DNA of 64,000 nt from the NCBI GenBank assembly GCA_034231615.1, contig CM067318.1, positions 31,513,723 to 31,577,722 of the forward strand. The letters are read 5' to 3'. Source of the stretch: Meghimatium bilineatum (Eukaryota > Mollusca > Gastropoda > Stylommatophora > Philomycidae). Below are positions 44,851-58,033 of this stretch, piece by piece (the stretch's first letter is position 1; each line of letters begins with the position of its first letter). The position numbers and the translations under genes were made by a program. The notes under the pieces were generated by a model. It was not told where the DNA came from. It was given only the letters and a program-made list of their open reading frames with translations, and made no database searches.

Positions 44851-44929
44851 CTCTTATAGCACAGCAATGGTCCTACTAGATGTCCAGCAGGATGTGGTCG
44901 AGATAATGGAAATGCGCTGTGTCGCCTTT

Positions 44930-45310
44930 TTTATTTACTCCAGTTGCCCGACACATCCATTTTCGACGTATTGTTTTCTTCTAATTCCACGAAGTTCTTC
45001 ATATTCTTCTATATATCATCAAAGACATCAATTATACCATCAGGTTGTTCAATAACTATACTCATGAGCCATACACAAATGTATAGTTGATGTATCATTT
45101 TCTAATTCTCACTTGTTTGTGATTTATGTGTATGTTAATATGTTTCTCATGTCATTGATAGTACTTCCAGCTATTCTCTTCACATCTACCATCATTTATA
45201 TTTATGTGTCCAAGATACAGATAATGGTCTACTTATTATAGTATTTCTCCATTCAGTTTTATGCATAGCGTTTGCTCTTCTTGATTTTGCTCCTTGCTGT
45301 TGTTATTCTC
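44930..45310 (-). pseudogene. RTE/CR1-like RT fragment next to a 56-bp array
   Basis: The minus strand reads LCIKLNGEIL, VDHYLYLGHININDGRCEEN and FVYGS, collinear with HYQYLGYVITNDGRW and LVYGSETW of the 28370-29170 copy. The 56-bp array at 45311-45706 lies directly upstream in RT order, near where the motif D segment belongs. Confidence 0.7.
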
Positions 45311-45706
45311 TCATTGTTAATATCTAATCTATGTTCCCTACTTGATATGTTGACTTGATTTTTTCTCTCATTGTTAATATCTAATCTATGTTCCCTACTT
45401 GATATGTTGACTTGATTTTTTCTCTCATTGTTAATATCTAATCTATGTTCCCTACTTGATATGTTGACTTGATTTTTTCTCTCATTGTTAATATCTAATC
45501 TATGTTCCCTACTTGATATGTTGACTTGATTTTTTCTCTCATTGTTAATATCTAATCTATGTTCCCTACTTGATATGTTGACTTGATTTTTTCTCTCATT
45601 GTTAATATCTAATCTATGTTCCCTACTTGATATGTTGACTTGATTTTTTCTCTCATTGTTAATATCTAATCTATGTTCCCTACTTGATATGTTGAGCTTA
45701 ATTTTT
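45311..45706. repeat. 56-bp tandem repeat, 7 near-identical copies
   Basis: The unit begins CTCATTGTTAATATCTAATC and ends GACTTGATTTTTT. Copies are essentially identical, so the expansion is recent (or was misassembled). It abuts an RT relic. Confidence 0.95.
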
Positions 45707-48493
45707 TAGCCTTTGGTCATTAATTCAAAATTCAAAAGAAACAGCTAACAGAGGAATAATTTCCTAATATTATGTTGTTGTTAATGTTATTTTGATTCCC
45801 AGAAATTAATACCGATTAGCTCTTACTTCCTGTTTGCAGTGAGTTGAATTTCTCCAGTTTTATTTCATACACAGAAGTCCCTAACTCTCAGTGCTGTAAG
45901 ATGCTATTATTATGAATTACTTTATGAAATAAATTCTATGAAGTTACTATCTACGCATACACATATAAAATTATTGCAATCTTGCCAAAGAACTTGAACA
46001 TATCAATAATTCAGTGTATCGATTATAGATTAGATATTTAAGCTTACAAAATTAGATTAGATATTTAAGTTTACTTTTATGAAGTAGCCATCTATGCATA
46101 CATATATAGAACTATTGCAATCTTACAAGTGGGCATACAGATGTCAATAATTCAGGATATCGCTGAACAAACACGATTTATCCAGAATATTAATAAACAA
46201 AAATAATAATAATAATACTGAGGCAATAATAATTAGCAACAACAATGGGGGGGGGGGATAGGGCATGAAGAAGGTTGACATTTGTTGACAAAAGGGAAGG
46301 GAACTCATTTTCAACAATTAAATTGATTAAATGTGTTCTTGTTTCTTCAAAAAATGTGAAACAAATAACAATTTTGTGCAAATTTATTCAGCAGTCTTGT
46401 ATTTTTTGTAAAGGGAAAGGGGGGGGGGGGAGTCCAAAAATTACATCTTGGACAGTTGCTTGATGGGGGTGGGGGGAGGTAACGATTGTCATAAAACTGT
46501 TGACATCACTTATGAAATATTTCTATAAACACGTTTAGCTTACATACAGATTTAGCTTACACACCACACTTTTAGCTTACACAATTTCGAGAATGTCTTA
46601 GGAGTGAATACAATTACATATTAGTATATTCTTATTGGGTACATTTGTTATTTAATCTAAATTATTTAAATATGGAAGGTGGTTGAGAATATGGGACTCT
46701 GAAAACGTTTATTTATTTTTAGCTAAGTCTACGTGTTGTTGTCTTAATGGAAATTAAAGTAATGTGCAGTAAAACTGTCTACCGTTTGGTAGATGGACAC
46801 ACAAAAATTAATCTGAATTATTGAAACAAAGTACAAAATAGATTAATATAAAAATGGTTTATGTGAGGCAAGTAAGATAATTATACTTACTGAATTTAAT
46901 TGAATTACCTTTGAATAATCACTGCTAATAATCAAATTAAGTAGAAATCACATATATCGATACGTAGAATATTTCTAGGATCCATCCATTTTGAGAACAT
47001 GAAACTGGCGGAAATGTGGTACGAATGGACACTGGTAATTTTAATCATTGTCTGTGTAATAAATTATGAAAGGCGTCATAGCTATCCGGAAGAATTGCGA
47101 AATAAACAATAGATGGATGTATAATCTCATTTCTATTGATGTAGGTTGAAGATTTGGTACATCAACAATAAACAATATCGAGAACTCTTCAACCGAAGTA
47201 CAAAGCAAGTATGGTTGATATTAATGTAGATTGTAGAACTTGCAGCTTGTAACCAGCACATAATATAACACAGGAGTAATAGCGAATAGGCAATTCCCCA
47301 CCGTTGCAGTTTTATTCGACATTTTGACGTCACTGGCACATAAATAGCCACGATGCGCCAACGGAAAACACTCTGTGACGTCAAAGGCGAGGCTCATGTT
47401 TAATCAGGTAAGGGGTGTTAGGTTCAGGTGTTATTTAGTGAGCACTTTTATTCCCGGTTTAAAAATGTGCAGCCCGAACAGCGATAAAAGCAGGTTAACA
47501 CATATACACTTACATAAACTGACACACTTAGAATGTACTGCAGTTGCGTCCACAATCTGTCTAAATATAGTCTAATGTCTATTTTCTCCTAGTACTGCTC
47601 TTCAAGCTTAAAAAAAAACAAACTAGGCCAAGCTATTCGATTTTTTCCTCCTGGTTTGCTGCACGTCATCCAATATAATTCGAAGCACGTCATCCCTTCT
47701 CCGACCTGAATCTATTCCAAGCATATACATCTCTTCCTTGCTCCCTCAAGATAATAAAATCACATTTTCTCTGCCTATAATTGCTCAATAAACCTATGCG
47801 TAGATTCGGTATTGATGTTTCATAGATTGATATAGCTTTTATTCCCTCCACTACGCCTCCAGTACTGCCCACGTCACGATGTTGAACTCGTGGTGAGTGA
47901 CGTACCCGCGTGCAGACCACGTCAGAGAAGTGGCGCAGAGCACACACAGCACACCCGCCATAACTCTAGCTATTTCACAACACACATACATGAACCAGGT
48001 CCTAACGACCTGTGTAACGTAACATTCCAAGTAATTCTGGAATGTGGCTAAAGAAGTGTATTTTTAAGTAGGGTTAAAGTTGAAACAATTCTCATTCGTC
48101 TTTGATTCTTATGATCATTTTCTCAACCAGTAAAAGAATATTTAATTTGTCACCACCCCTCTTGCTAATATTGGATTCGACCAGTCCATTTGTGAACGAG
48201 TTCTCGTAACGTCGCTACAGCACCACGTTTTCCAATAAATGGCTCATAGTTTTTTAGAAGACAATGGTCGACTGATCGTCACGTTGACTGTTGCAGCGTT
48301 AGATACATTGTTCTAGCTACAAATTTAAAAAAAAAAAATGCAAATTTCTAGAATCACAAGAGAAAAACATAATGATAAACATGGAAAAAACATAAGGTGA
48401 AAGAAATAGATGAAATAAGTCTTATTGAAATCGTGTTCTTAACGATGTAATTGGGAAATTAAAGACTTCATCAGAGAAACATTGAAATCATAC
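45707..48493. other. Non-coding stretch, 2.8 kb
   Basis: The only structures are G-runs near 46246-46257 and 46420-46430 and short TTTAGCTTACA repeats near 46533-46580. The frames here (for example 47133-47384 and 47690-47947) lack motifs. I see no exon-like signal. Confidence 0.4.
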
Positions 48494-48496
48494 TCA

Positions 48497-48552
48497 GTTC
48501 TCCTGACTGCTGCTAATCTGCAGGAGTTTGAGAATGAACAACGAAGGAGAAC
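48497..48552 (+). mobile_element. SINE-A 3' fragment
   Basis: TGCTAATCTGCAGGAGTTTG then AGAATGAAC matches the SINE-A 3' end. The GAA tail is degenerate. Confidence 0.75.
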
Positions 48553-48785
48553 ACGATGAACACTAGTAAATTCCAGTTATACCAGGGCGTGTGTGTAAAA
48601 TCGGATTTGATGAATACAGATATGTTAAAAACAGATGAGTTTGGTTAAAAGCTCTAAAATGATTACATCTTTGCTGCAAACTACTTCGATGTTTGTTCTC
48701 ATACGACTGCCTGTCTTTACAGTAGGATTAGTCCGGAGAAAGGAATATGTTGTTATTGCTACTTATCGTAGCAATATCTGCCGAA

Positions 48786-49125
48786 TATCCGACATTAATA
48801 CAGACTCAATACATATCCGACATTATTATGGTCTCAATACATCCGACATTAATACAGACTCAATACATATCCGACATTATTATGGTCTCAATACATCCGA
48901 CATTAATACGGACTCAATACATATCCGACATTATTATGGTCTCAATACATCCGACATTAATACAGACTCAATACATATCCGACATTATTATGGTCTCAAT
49001 ACATCCGACATTAATACAGACTCAATACATCCGACATTAATACAGACTCAATACATCCGACATTAATACAGACTCAATACATCCGACATTAATACAGACT
49101 CAATACATCCGACATTAATACAGAC
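48786..49125. repeat. 54-bp/26-bp minisatellite
   Basis: The left part alternates ATCCGACATTAATACAGACT-CAATAC and ATCCGACATTATTATGGTCT-CAATAC half-units as a 54-bp dimer. From about 49010 only the first half-unit (26 bp) is amplified. The two overlapping frames over it are artefacts. Confidence 0.92.
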
Positions 49126-49339
49126 TATTCTATACATATCAATAATATTATTACATCATTATAACTAATAATATTAATACATCCGACTTTAATGTGTGTG
49201 TGACTTCATCGGTTGTAAAAGCCATCAATCAATACTCTCGTACTCCTATGTCGCTTCTCTCGACATATGTAACATGTCTCAGTGTTGCTATTCATTGCTC
49301 GTATTTCAGTCTTTGATCAATCAAAGAAATGTTGTAATT

Positions 49340-49380
49340 TATCATAGGGTAATTTATCATAGGGTAATTTATCATAGGGG
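49340..49380. repeat. 15-bp triplication
   Basis: Three copies of GTAATTTATCATAGG. Confidence 0.85.
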
Positions 49381-49774
49381 AAAGTTACCCTTAAACCACA
49401 ACAAGTGCTACTGTTCATCATTCATATCTAATGGTGTGTCAACTCTTTAGGAGTCAATAATTTCCCTCCTCATTTTGTTTCCAGTTCATGATGTCACTCC
49501 TCTTGTCAACAACTTGCAAGAATTTATGTTACTCTGCGTAATTATGGCAACATATTTTTAACTTCCTCCTCAAAAGAAAACTATTTATTAAGTAGAAAAG
49601 CACGGAGAACGAAAGAAAACTAGGATTGTGTTCCCATTTTTAGAAAGATGTTTCGACTTAAAACAATTGATTTGGGTGTATGAAAACTGTATTATAGGCG
49701 GCAGCTTTCGTCAACCTCCCGTGCCCCTTGTCAACAACTGTGCAAACGCTACCAGGCATCCCCCTCTTCCCAAT

Positions 49775-49950
49775 TGTTGATTTAATTTATGGACATCCTG
49801 TAACACCCTAGTATCTTATATAAGGATCGTTGTTGAGTTAATTTATGGACATCCTGTAAAACTCTAGTATCTTATATAAGGATCGCTGTTGAGTTAATTT
49901 ATGGACATCCTGTAAAACTCTTGTATCTTATATAAGGATCGTTGTTGAAT
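49775..49950. repeat. 56-bp tandem repeat, 3 copies
   Basis: Unit contains TTAATTTATGGACATCCTGT and CTAGTATCTTATATAAGGAT. Spacing is 56 bp. Confidence 0.9.
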
Positions 49951-50033
49951 CTGCCAGGTCATGATGTTAAACTGTGTATTATTTTCTCACGGTGTAACCC
50001 TCGATCACGTCTTTGATTTCGTTCACTTACGTC

Positions 50034-50305
50034 TACGTTCGTTCTGAAATTTCTTCAGAATAGCAGTATATAGTCCAGAGGACGGAATGCGCTGTCTTAT
50101 GGTTTACAGCTTGGCGAGGATATTTGAGTCTTTCGGCGTGAAACATCAGACTTCACCATGGCTGCTGGGTCACATTGAATGTCACCATTCCTCTTGGATG
50201 GGACAGTAAACTCCAACCTACGTACCTCCTTACTCACCTCTTACGACGTTCGTAGCAGGCAACAGTATTGCTTCTCTTTGCTCCCCTTTCGGGTCCTTGA
50301 ATCAC
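50034..50305 (-). mobile_element. SINE-A, diverged, nearly full length
   Basis: The minus strand carries GACCCGAAAGGGGAGCAAAG, then the GTCGTAAGAGG and GTCCCATCC regions, down to CCTCTGGACTATATACTGC and a tail at 50034. Many substitutions mark an old copy. Confidence 0.85.
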
Positions 50306-50385
50306 GAGGAAACGCGTTCCTTAATTCTCGACTGTTGGAGGTATGTATTCCTTTGTCTCATAGCGTGAATCGGTAATAAAAGGTA

Positions 50386-50605
50386 TTAACCCATAGTATT
50401 TAAATGCCATAGGGGTGTGAGATGTTAACTATCTCACATTTCAGCGGCTCTGCTATATGAGGGCGGTAACCAGCTTCTCTCCCTCGCAGTCTTTACTTCC
50501 CGGACTGATCCGGTGCCCAATTAACGCTGGTTCGATCAGGAAGTGGTTGGGGTCTGAAAAAAGTATCCGCATCAACTGGGAAATGAACTCTGGTCCACTC
50601 ATAGC
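50386..50605 (-). mobile_element. SINE-B, 5'-truncated and diverged
   Basis: It keeps GACTGCGAGGGAGAGAAGC, the body, and the CATTTAAATACTATGGG end. The tRNA-like A box is missing. It lies 80 bp from SINE-A in the same orientation. Confidence 0.88.
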
Positions 50606-52079
50606 TATTAGTATGCTCTCCTCTATCTGATAGCGTGGTCGATAGTACAGACGATGTGATATATCCTGCAAGAATGCGTATCTCAATAAGAAAAAAAAGA
50701 AGAATGTTTACACGGTCTCTGTTTTAAATTTGATTTACTATGACTTGATACACGATACAACTCTGTGATTAGTGTGCTCAATTTCTAAAATACCTGATCA
50801 GGTTGATCAAGTTTGATCTTTCAATTTGAATAGCAACTTTCTAAGATCACAAACAACAAAAATCATGCAATAAATGGGGTTTAAACCGAGCACGATCAGA
50901 TGGCACTCACTCTCCTCGCAACTCGAGTCAACACGTATTCCGACTTCGACCACAACGCATCACAGGATTTTTTTTTCTTGATGAATAAATCCTCTGATGC
51001 TTCTATATTATATTATTCACTAAGATTACAAACTAGCTTGGCGCTGTATAAGGAAATGGGTACACGGTCTGATGCGGTAATTAAAAGAGACGGATGGTGC
51101 CCAGGTCACATCATCCTTAAGTAAGTCATTTGTCAATTAACAAATACGTGCCTATCATCGTATTTCTATATAAACTACAATGGAAAAACATGCCTTTCAT
51201 CGTATTTCTCTATAAACCACTACAATGGAAAAAAGGACAACTTTACTATATGTACAAACAAGTCTATGATTCATAAAATATTATTTAAGCTCATGCGAAT
51301 ATAAATAACATTGTTACTACATTATATAACCCGAACTCAGTCCATTGACGACGTTGCTGAGAGTCTAACTGTGAATCCTGGCTCAGGATAGAAATGTTGC
51401 AAAGAGAGAGAAATAAAAAGTCATTAAATCGATTCTTTCTATATTTAGCCTGTGTTAGGCTATTTCTGACGTGAGTCGAGTTGAAGTTGGCTAGGATGGA
51501 ACGCGTGTGAGAGGTAGATAGGGAGGACGGAAAGTACATTTGTGAGAGGACATTATGTATGTTGCTATAAAAAAAATAGCTGATTTGACCTGTAGAGAAA
51601 CTTGTAGTTGTGCTATGCGTTTAATTTTTTTCCGCGTACTTTATGCTTAATAAAAGATGGCGCACCAGATACTTGGTGCAGCGGCTGGAAGTACGTCACG
51701 AAACATCACCATCGCAACCATTACTGTTGTATTGAAATCTGACGTCAGTCTATAGTTAACATATTCACAAGTTCTGCTACAGCTAACAAAAAACTGTTGT
51801 TACTAGAATTGATTCCATTGCTGATAACATTTATTCTTGCTGTTCATTGATATATTTCTTCAATTGATGCATTTTAACGTGATATTAAATGACACCCCCC
51901 CCAAACCCCCCCTTCCCTCCCCCCCCCAATAAAACAAACAACCGATAGCTGTGCTTTGGTCTTTATCTTGTAATCACCGCTGACCTAATTATCATTGTTG
52001 GCATCTTCGTCTGCATCATCAATGGCGTCATATCTTTCTTCACCGTCATAGACTTCTTATTTTCTTAGAGTTTAATCCT
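50606..52079. other. Non-coding stretch
   Basis: Contains a ~55-bp duplication around 51150-51235 (CATCGTATTTCTMTATAAAC units) and a C-rich run at 51893-51930. The frame at 50900-51124 has no motif. Confidence 0.4.
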
Positions 52080-52770
52080 CTCTCATATTTTTTCCGTCCC
52101 TGATCTTGTTCATATTTCATCTTTATCATTTCGTTCTTGTTATAAACATTTTGTTCTTTTTTTCTTCCCATTCCTAAACATCACATACGTTCTCTTATTT
52201 TTCCTTCTATACATATTAGTTTTATTCGTTTTTTTTCTTCTCGATCTATTTGTCCTACTTCTTTCTTTTTCCCACTTCTTCCATTTACTTCTTCTTCCTT
52301 TTTCCTGTTCTCACTTTTACTTCTCCTCCCTTTTCCTAATTCCTTCTTCTCCTTTCCTTCCTCTCCCTTTTTCTCCTCTTTAGTTTTCTTCTGTCTTGCC
52401 GTCTTATCCCATTTCTTGCTTCGTTAAGGAGGAACATCCAATTATATATGTCCATATGGGAACACCTACGTTCTCTTCGCCATCTTGGACCGGAAGTAAG
52501 TAGAGGCAGAGGACGACCAAGACGTCGCTGGACAAGAGCTATTCAGGAATGCATGCACATGTAAGATTCATAGGCAAGACTACGTTCTCCAAGGAATACG
52601 TCACGTTACATTTCCTTCTTCTCCATTGTACGTCTCCATTTTCGCTATTCTCCATTTTCTTCTCTCATTCCTTTTTCTCCCTTTTCCTTATTCTCCTCCA
52701 TTTTCCTTCTCTCTTTTCCTTCATCTCATTTTCCGTAATCCCCCCATCCTCCCATTTACTCTTACCCAAA
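52080..52770. repeat. Pyrimidine-rich (CTT/CCT) tract, interrupted
   Basis: Long runs of TTCTTCTCC-type sequence at 52080-52410 and 52610-52760, split by a non-repetitive LINE fragment. Frames over it are low-complexity. Confidence 0.75.
52435..52560 (+). pseudogene. RTE/CR1-like LINE C-terminal fragment
   Basis: One frame reads SIWEHLRSL, then SRGRGRPRRRWTRAIQECM, the arginine-rich GRGRPRRRW signature near the end of RTE/CR1-like proteins. Compare NGNRERVHPRRRLYTD at 40972-41223. Confidence 0.65.
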
Positions 52771-52873
52771 TCCGTAAGAGCTCCGATCTCATATTCAGTA
52801 TATTCTTCCGGAAACTGACAATTCCGATGTTTGCTGTTCCGGGTTTACCTGACATCAAGATATATGCATTACA

Positions 52874-53690
<817 letters not shown>

Positions 53691-54615
53691 TGCAAGGCGA
53701 TTCGATGCCGCCAGAACTAGCCTGGTTAAATTCTCGTCATTGTCAAGAATTTTACTCAATCATACACACTGAACCTCTGCATTTCACCATGGGTACCCTG
53801 GACAAGTTGGTGCAGTCTTCTGGAAGATTTGTGTGGTTTATCTTGTATAATTTTACCAACAATATCCCTAGCTGTCATAATTTACGTAACTCACTTTTTG
53901 AATAATGTCTTGATTTATGTGTCAAATCTTTCGCTCTCTGCAACGATTCTCTATAGTTATATTGAAATTCCTGTACTTGCATCAGTAGTTGACCATTTAT
54001 TTATAGTTGTAGTAATAAACAGAATTGAAACATAGAATGTGTATATTAGAGAATTGCTGTCTTGACGTACCGCTACTTAAAGTTAAAGCGAAACATGTCT
54101 TCAGCTTTTTCTTGTTCAAATTGAGTGTCTAACGGGGAAAAATGAAATGGATTTTTACTTGTGCAGGAGGTCATGGCAGAAGGCGCCTCAAAGGCCGGGC
54201 AGACTGAGCCGTGACCGTCCAGATAAGAAGACCGGTCGGCTAACAACAAGATACGTCTTCAAAGACGTCCTGCATAGGAAACTGCTTCTCGTGAATTGAA
54301 GCGTGTCCGAACTTCATGTCTCGCTTATATAAGGAGCAACATGGTCATATGGCCATAGCAACGTTATACCGACTTCTTTTTGTCATGAACTTGGAGCTTG
54401 CTCGCCGGCGAGTTGGAGCTGCAAGAGTATTGCCTTGGTGTTCGTCTATAAATATTACGGTCCACGTTTTGTTTCTTGGTTCAATATAATCTTTATCAAC
54501 AAACAAACACGAACTAGAAATATACACACACAACTATCAATGCAAAGAGATGGTCTCACAACCCCCATATTGTTGCATTAGAAAAGAAATAATTTCTGGG
54601 ATGTTGTTTGTTATG
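53691..54615. other. Non-coding stretch
   Basis: No recognised gene or repeat. Frames at 53690-53905, 53829-54035 and 54345-54533 lack motifs. Confidence 0.4.
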
Positions 54616-54619
54616 ATTA

Positions 54620-54863
54620 CCCCCGCAATGTGATTATTTCCCTTGACAATGTATTAGCTTATGTTTATTCTTCATCAATTTTAATGCAACTTTATTTAGG
54701 TTAGGATTAGGGCTAATTATGTAAAATAAAACCTCTCCTAACCCAAACCCTAGGCCTAACCATAAAAATAATAATAGTTAAATTAATAATTGATAAATAT
54801 CAATTGGGAAACAGTGCAAAGGGAAATAATCAAATAAAAAAATCACATTGGGGGGGGGGGGGG
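54620..54863. mobile_element. Candidate foldback/MITE-like element
   Basis: The left arm at 54620-54645 (CCCCCGCAATGTGATTATTT plus CCCTT) is complementary to the right arm at 54817-54863, which ends CACATTG followed by a G-run. The right arm contains a 13-bp extra segment. Inside, GGTTAGGATTAGGGC (54699-54713) faces CCTAACCCAAACCCTAGGCC (54740-54759), a second inverted pair. No coding. No target duplication could be checked because of the adjacent gap. Confidence 0.5.
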
Positions 54864-54876
54864 TGTTACGCGTTCC

Positions 54877-54976
54877 NNNNNNNNNNNNNNNNNNNNNNNN
54901 NNNNNNNNNNNNNNNNNNNNNNNNNNNNNNNNNNNNNNNNNNNNNNNNNNNNNNNNNNNNNNNNNNNNNNNNNNNN
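54877..54976. other. Assembly gap of 100 N
   Basis: Exactly 100 N, a conventional placeholder for unknown size. It follows a 13-14 base G-run, a frequent cause of assembly breaks. The 77- and 68-residue frames spanning it are meaningless. Confidence 0.98.
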
Positions 54977-55080
54977 TATTCGTGGGATCTTGCTTGGTTT
55001 CACTAGTCATCAATATTTTTGCTTTTATCAATGTTAATTTCCATGCCATATTTCCGACTTACGTCTTTCAACTTTCAGGT
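54977..55080 (-). pseudogene. RTE/CR1-like RT motif D fragment at the gap edge
   Basis: The minus strand reads LKDVSRKYGMEINIDKAKIL then MTSETKQDPTN, which fits the motif D region (YGMxINxxKxKxM). Its continuation lies in or beyond the gap. Confidence 0.65.
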
Positions 55081-55953
55081 GAGTTCCCGGAGTTGATATT
55101 CCAGACACACCATAGAAATGCAACATCACTAATCTGAATCTTTCATATTATCATTACCAATTGGGATAGGTCGCTGGTATTATATTTGGTATTGTACTCC
55201 AGTTTGTTAAGGTTACATTTTTTTATATGAACTGGCTATTTGTTAAACTAAACTACTACGTTTGTTGGAATTAGAAATAGACATTCTAAATTTTTTAATA
55301 CCTTTTTTCTGTAATTTTTTTAATGGGTTTAAAGTATACGAGTATATTTTAACGTATTTATGCAACGGGGGAGAGGGTTACCTTAATTCTTGATATTTGT
55401 TGACAACATAGATGAAGGGTTTAAAATATTGTTGACGTTATTTATGGGACAGGTCCCCCCTCCTCCATGAAATAGATGCACTATTATAACTACGGTTCCT
55501 TTAGTTACCTTAAAGTGTTTAAGAAACATCATATTATCATCAGCTGCTTGTGAAGATGAAAGCGTGTCTTTTCCTGTTTATTTCTTTTGTAGATCTATTT
55601 TTATTGATTTTGATGACGTACTTTGTCGTCAGGAATACTATTTATCTACCTACATACCGAATTTACCTAATCTATCTAACTACCCACCTACCCACCTACT
55701 TACCTACCTATCTATCTATCTAAATAATTATCCATCTATCTACCTTTTTTTGGCAGTGGATGTGAATTGAACCAGATACCTTCTAGCGGTACCAAATCAC
55801 CTTGAAACTCAAGTAAACAGGTTTTCTGAACTTGACCAACCACATCCCCCAAAAAAGATGTGATCTTATGATGACTTTCAACCTGTGTACTCAAGTTACC
55901 GAGAATGAACCAATCGAGGCAAGGACCATTGCAAAAATAACGAACATCCCGTA
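55081..55953. other. Non-coding stretch
   Basis: Contains a small CTAC/CTAT tetranucleotide patch at 55680-55745. Nothing else recognised. Confidence 0.4.
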
Positions 55954-56700
55954 TCAGTATTGAAGTATCCTCAGGATACTGTGGATATCATCAAGATACC
56001 TACAATCTGTATCATGCTGTTTCCATTTTATGTTGAACGTTTTTGCCTCTTGCCAATAAGGATTAATTATCATTAAGTGGCCGAACCAATTCAGTCTCTG
56101 TGTTTCAATATATTTGACCACAAATGTTGTTCCAACATTTCTTGTAATCTCTTCATTTCTCACATGATCTCTTCTAGTTCTGTTTGCTGATTTTCTTAGA
56201 CTTCTCATTTCACACGTAGTAGGTTTCCTCTCTTGTTATTTTGTTAGTGTCCATGTCTGACATTGAAAACACAATATTGGTATGAAGAGTAAATTTATTA
56301 TTTGTTTAATTTTATTTCTATTGGGATTGATTTGTGTTTAAAATTGGTGTTAATTCATGATTTAGGTAGTTGGCATTTTAAATTCTTGTCTCGAGACATG
56401 CATACATGTCTCGAGTCCATTCTTACTTCGTCTGTAAAAATGCTCCCAAAATATTTGAATTCCTGAACTTGTTTCCGTAATTTGTCATTTATTTTTATGT
56501 TTTTATTATTGTTTTGTGTTATTGTTTTTTAATGCCTATAGATATTACATCTGGCTTTTCTGTGTTGATCTTCATGTTGTGATTGAGGTAGCTTTCTTTG
56601 AGTAGGTTTAAATGATCTTGCAACTCTTTACTTGAACTGTGGAGTAGGCACCTATCGTCAGCAAAGAGTAGTTCAGTTAATTCATGTGGATTGTAAATAT
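55954..56700 (-). pseudogene. RTE/CR1-like RT motif C to C-terminus
   Basis: From 56700 on the minus strand: HELTELLFADDRCLLHSSSK (motif C), LNHNMKINTEKPDV (motif D), KFRNSNILGAF (degraded YLG), CQTWTLTK, RTRRDHVRNEEITRNVG and RLNWFGHLMIINPYWQEAK. The order is correct over ~740 bp, with frameshifts. Confidence 0.85.
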
Positions 56701-56739
56701 CTGCTGGTGTTACTATTTTGATAATGTTCTAACAATAAT

Positions 56740-56995
56740 ATCATTGCGAACAATACAACATGAAACTAAACACACGAAAAACAAAGAATATAAAGATAAG
56801 CAGAACACCAGGTCAATTAAATATATCTGTCAATGGTACATCACTAAAGCAGGTCCCAGATTTCAAATATTTAGGGAGAGTTTTTACAGAGGATGACAAA
56901 ATTGATAGAGAGATGGATACAAGATGTGAGAAAGTCAATGCCACGACTTACCAGTTAAGAAAGATAACTTCAAATTTCCCCCACGATGCTTAACC
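56740..56995 (+). pseudogene. Separate RT fragment in opposite orientation
   Basis: The plus frame at 56760-56993 reads MKLNTRKTKNIKISRTPG, LKQVPDFKYLGRVFTEDDKI and CEKVNATTYQL, the motif D to post-YLG region. It lies between motif B (57010-57600) and motif C (55954-56700) of a minus-strand RT. It repeats a region present in that element, so it is a second copy inserted there and not an inversion of the same one. Confidence 0.8.
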
Positions 56996-57009
56996 GCACT
57001 AGTGGATTT

Positions 57010-57600
57010 AATAATAGATAGATAGTTAATATTAACCATACAAATTATAAACAATAATGGTGATAAGGCACACCTATATCTAGTTCCTGATGTTAATGAA
57101 AACCACTTTGTAAGTCCAGGTTTCTGCAAGTAATCTAACTCCATTTTAACTGTTTTTGATTGTCCTTACACAGTCTAATAATATTCCTTTTAATCCATAC
57201 TTTTCTAGACTACTCCATAGTAATTGTGTATTTATTCAATTGATAGCTGTCTATTGATCTATTCAAGTAATATTCATTTGTTTTTTTGTGTATTCTATTA
57301 TCTTTTCGCTAATATCGAGAAAATATTGCACCTGTACACCCTCTTCCTTTTCTAAACCCGAACTGTTCTGGTCTAAACATTGTATTCACGAAAGATCTTT
57401 ATCCGTTGTTCAAGAATCATAGCGAATATTTTACCGAGATACCAAGCAGGGTGACCGAGATGACCAAGCAAAGATGACCAAGCAAACCTATGTATTTGCC
57501 ACAATCTTGCTTGCATTCTTTTTTCTTTCATAATGGTACTAAGTTGGATCTTTGTCAATCTTTTGGGACATCTCTTTCTTTCTAGGTCTTTCTGAAGATT
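57010..57600 (-). pseudogene. RTE/CR1-like RT fingers to motif B
   Basis: The minus strand has EQRIKIFREYNVQTRTVRV (fingers), a stop-rich middle, then LQKPGLTKWFSLTSGTRYRC and ALSPLLFIICM (motif B; normally GVRQGCxLSPxLF). Probably the front half of the element at 55954-56700. Confidence 0.75.
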
Positions 57601-58033
57601 TGAAGTAACTAAGTTACTTCATTCTCTCCACAGGCTTGTATTGTTTCGGTTGCTTTTCGACATATTCCCACCGATTTTGGGATATATTACTAGATATAAT
57701 AAAGCGATCAGTGAAACAGGGTAACCATCATGAGGCATTTGAACTATGACATATGAACCGGATGTGACCGATATTTAGCGTCCATGCCTCCGGTTAAATA
57801 CATCTTTATTTTTATTTATATCTGCGTCGTTCAAGCTAAGTTTTTCCAAATGAAGACCGGAATGTGCTATACAATTTACGGAAATATTCTATGGGAAAGC
57901 TTTGGGGGCATTATTTGGTTAAATGACGAAATGTCGGACTTCTGTGTGTATTTTTATTTTTAGCTGTTTTAAAATCGGGAATCTGAAATAGATATATTCT
58001 GTCGACAGGATAAATAGACATAGTTTATAAGTT
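57601..58033. other. Non-coding spacer
   Basis: Nothing recognised. Confidence 0.4.

Noticed and set aside
54696-54762. Interstitial telomere repeat
   Set aside because: The TTAGG/TTAGGG-like motifs are few, irregular and arranged as an inverted pair, which fits a foldback element better.
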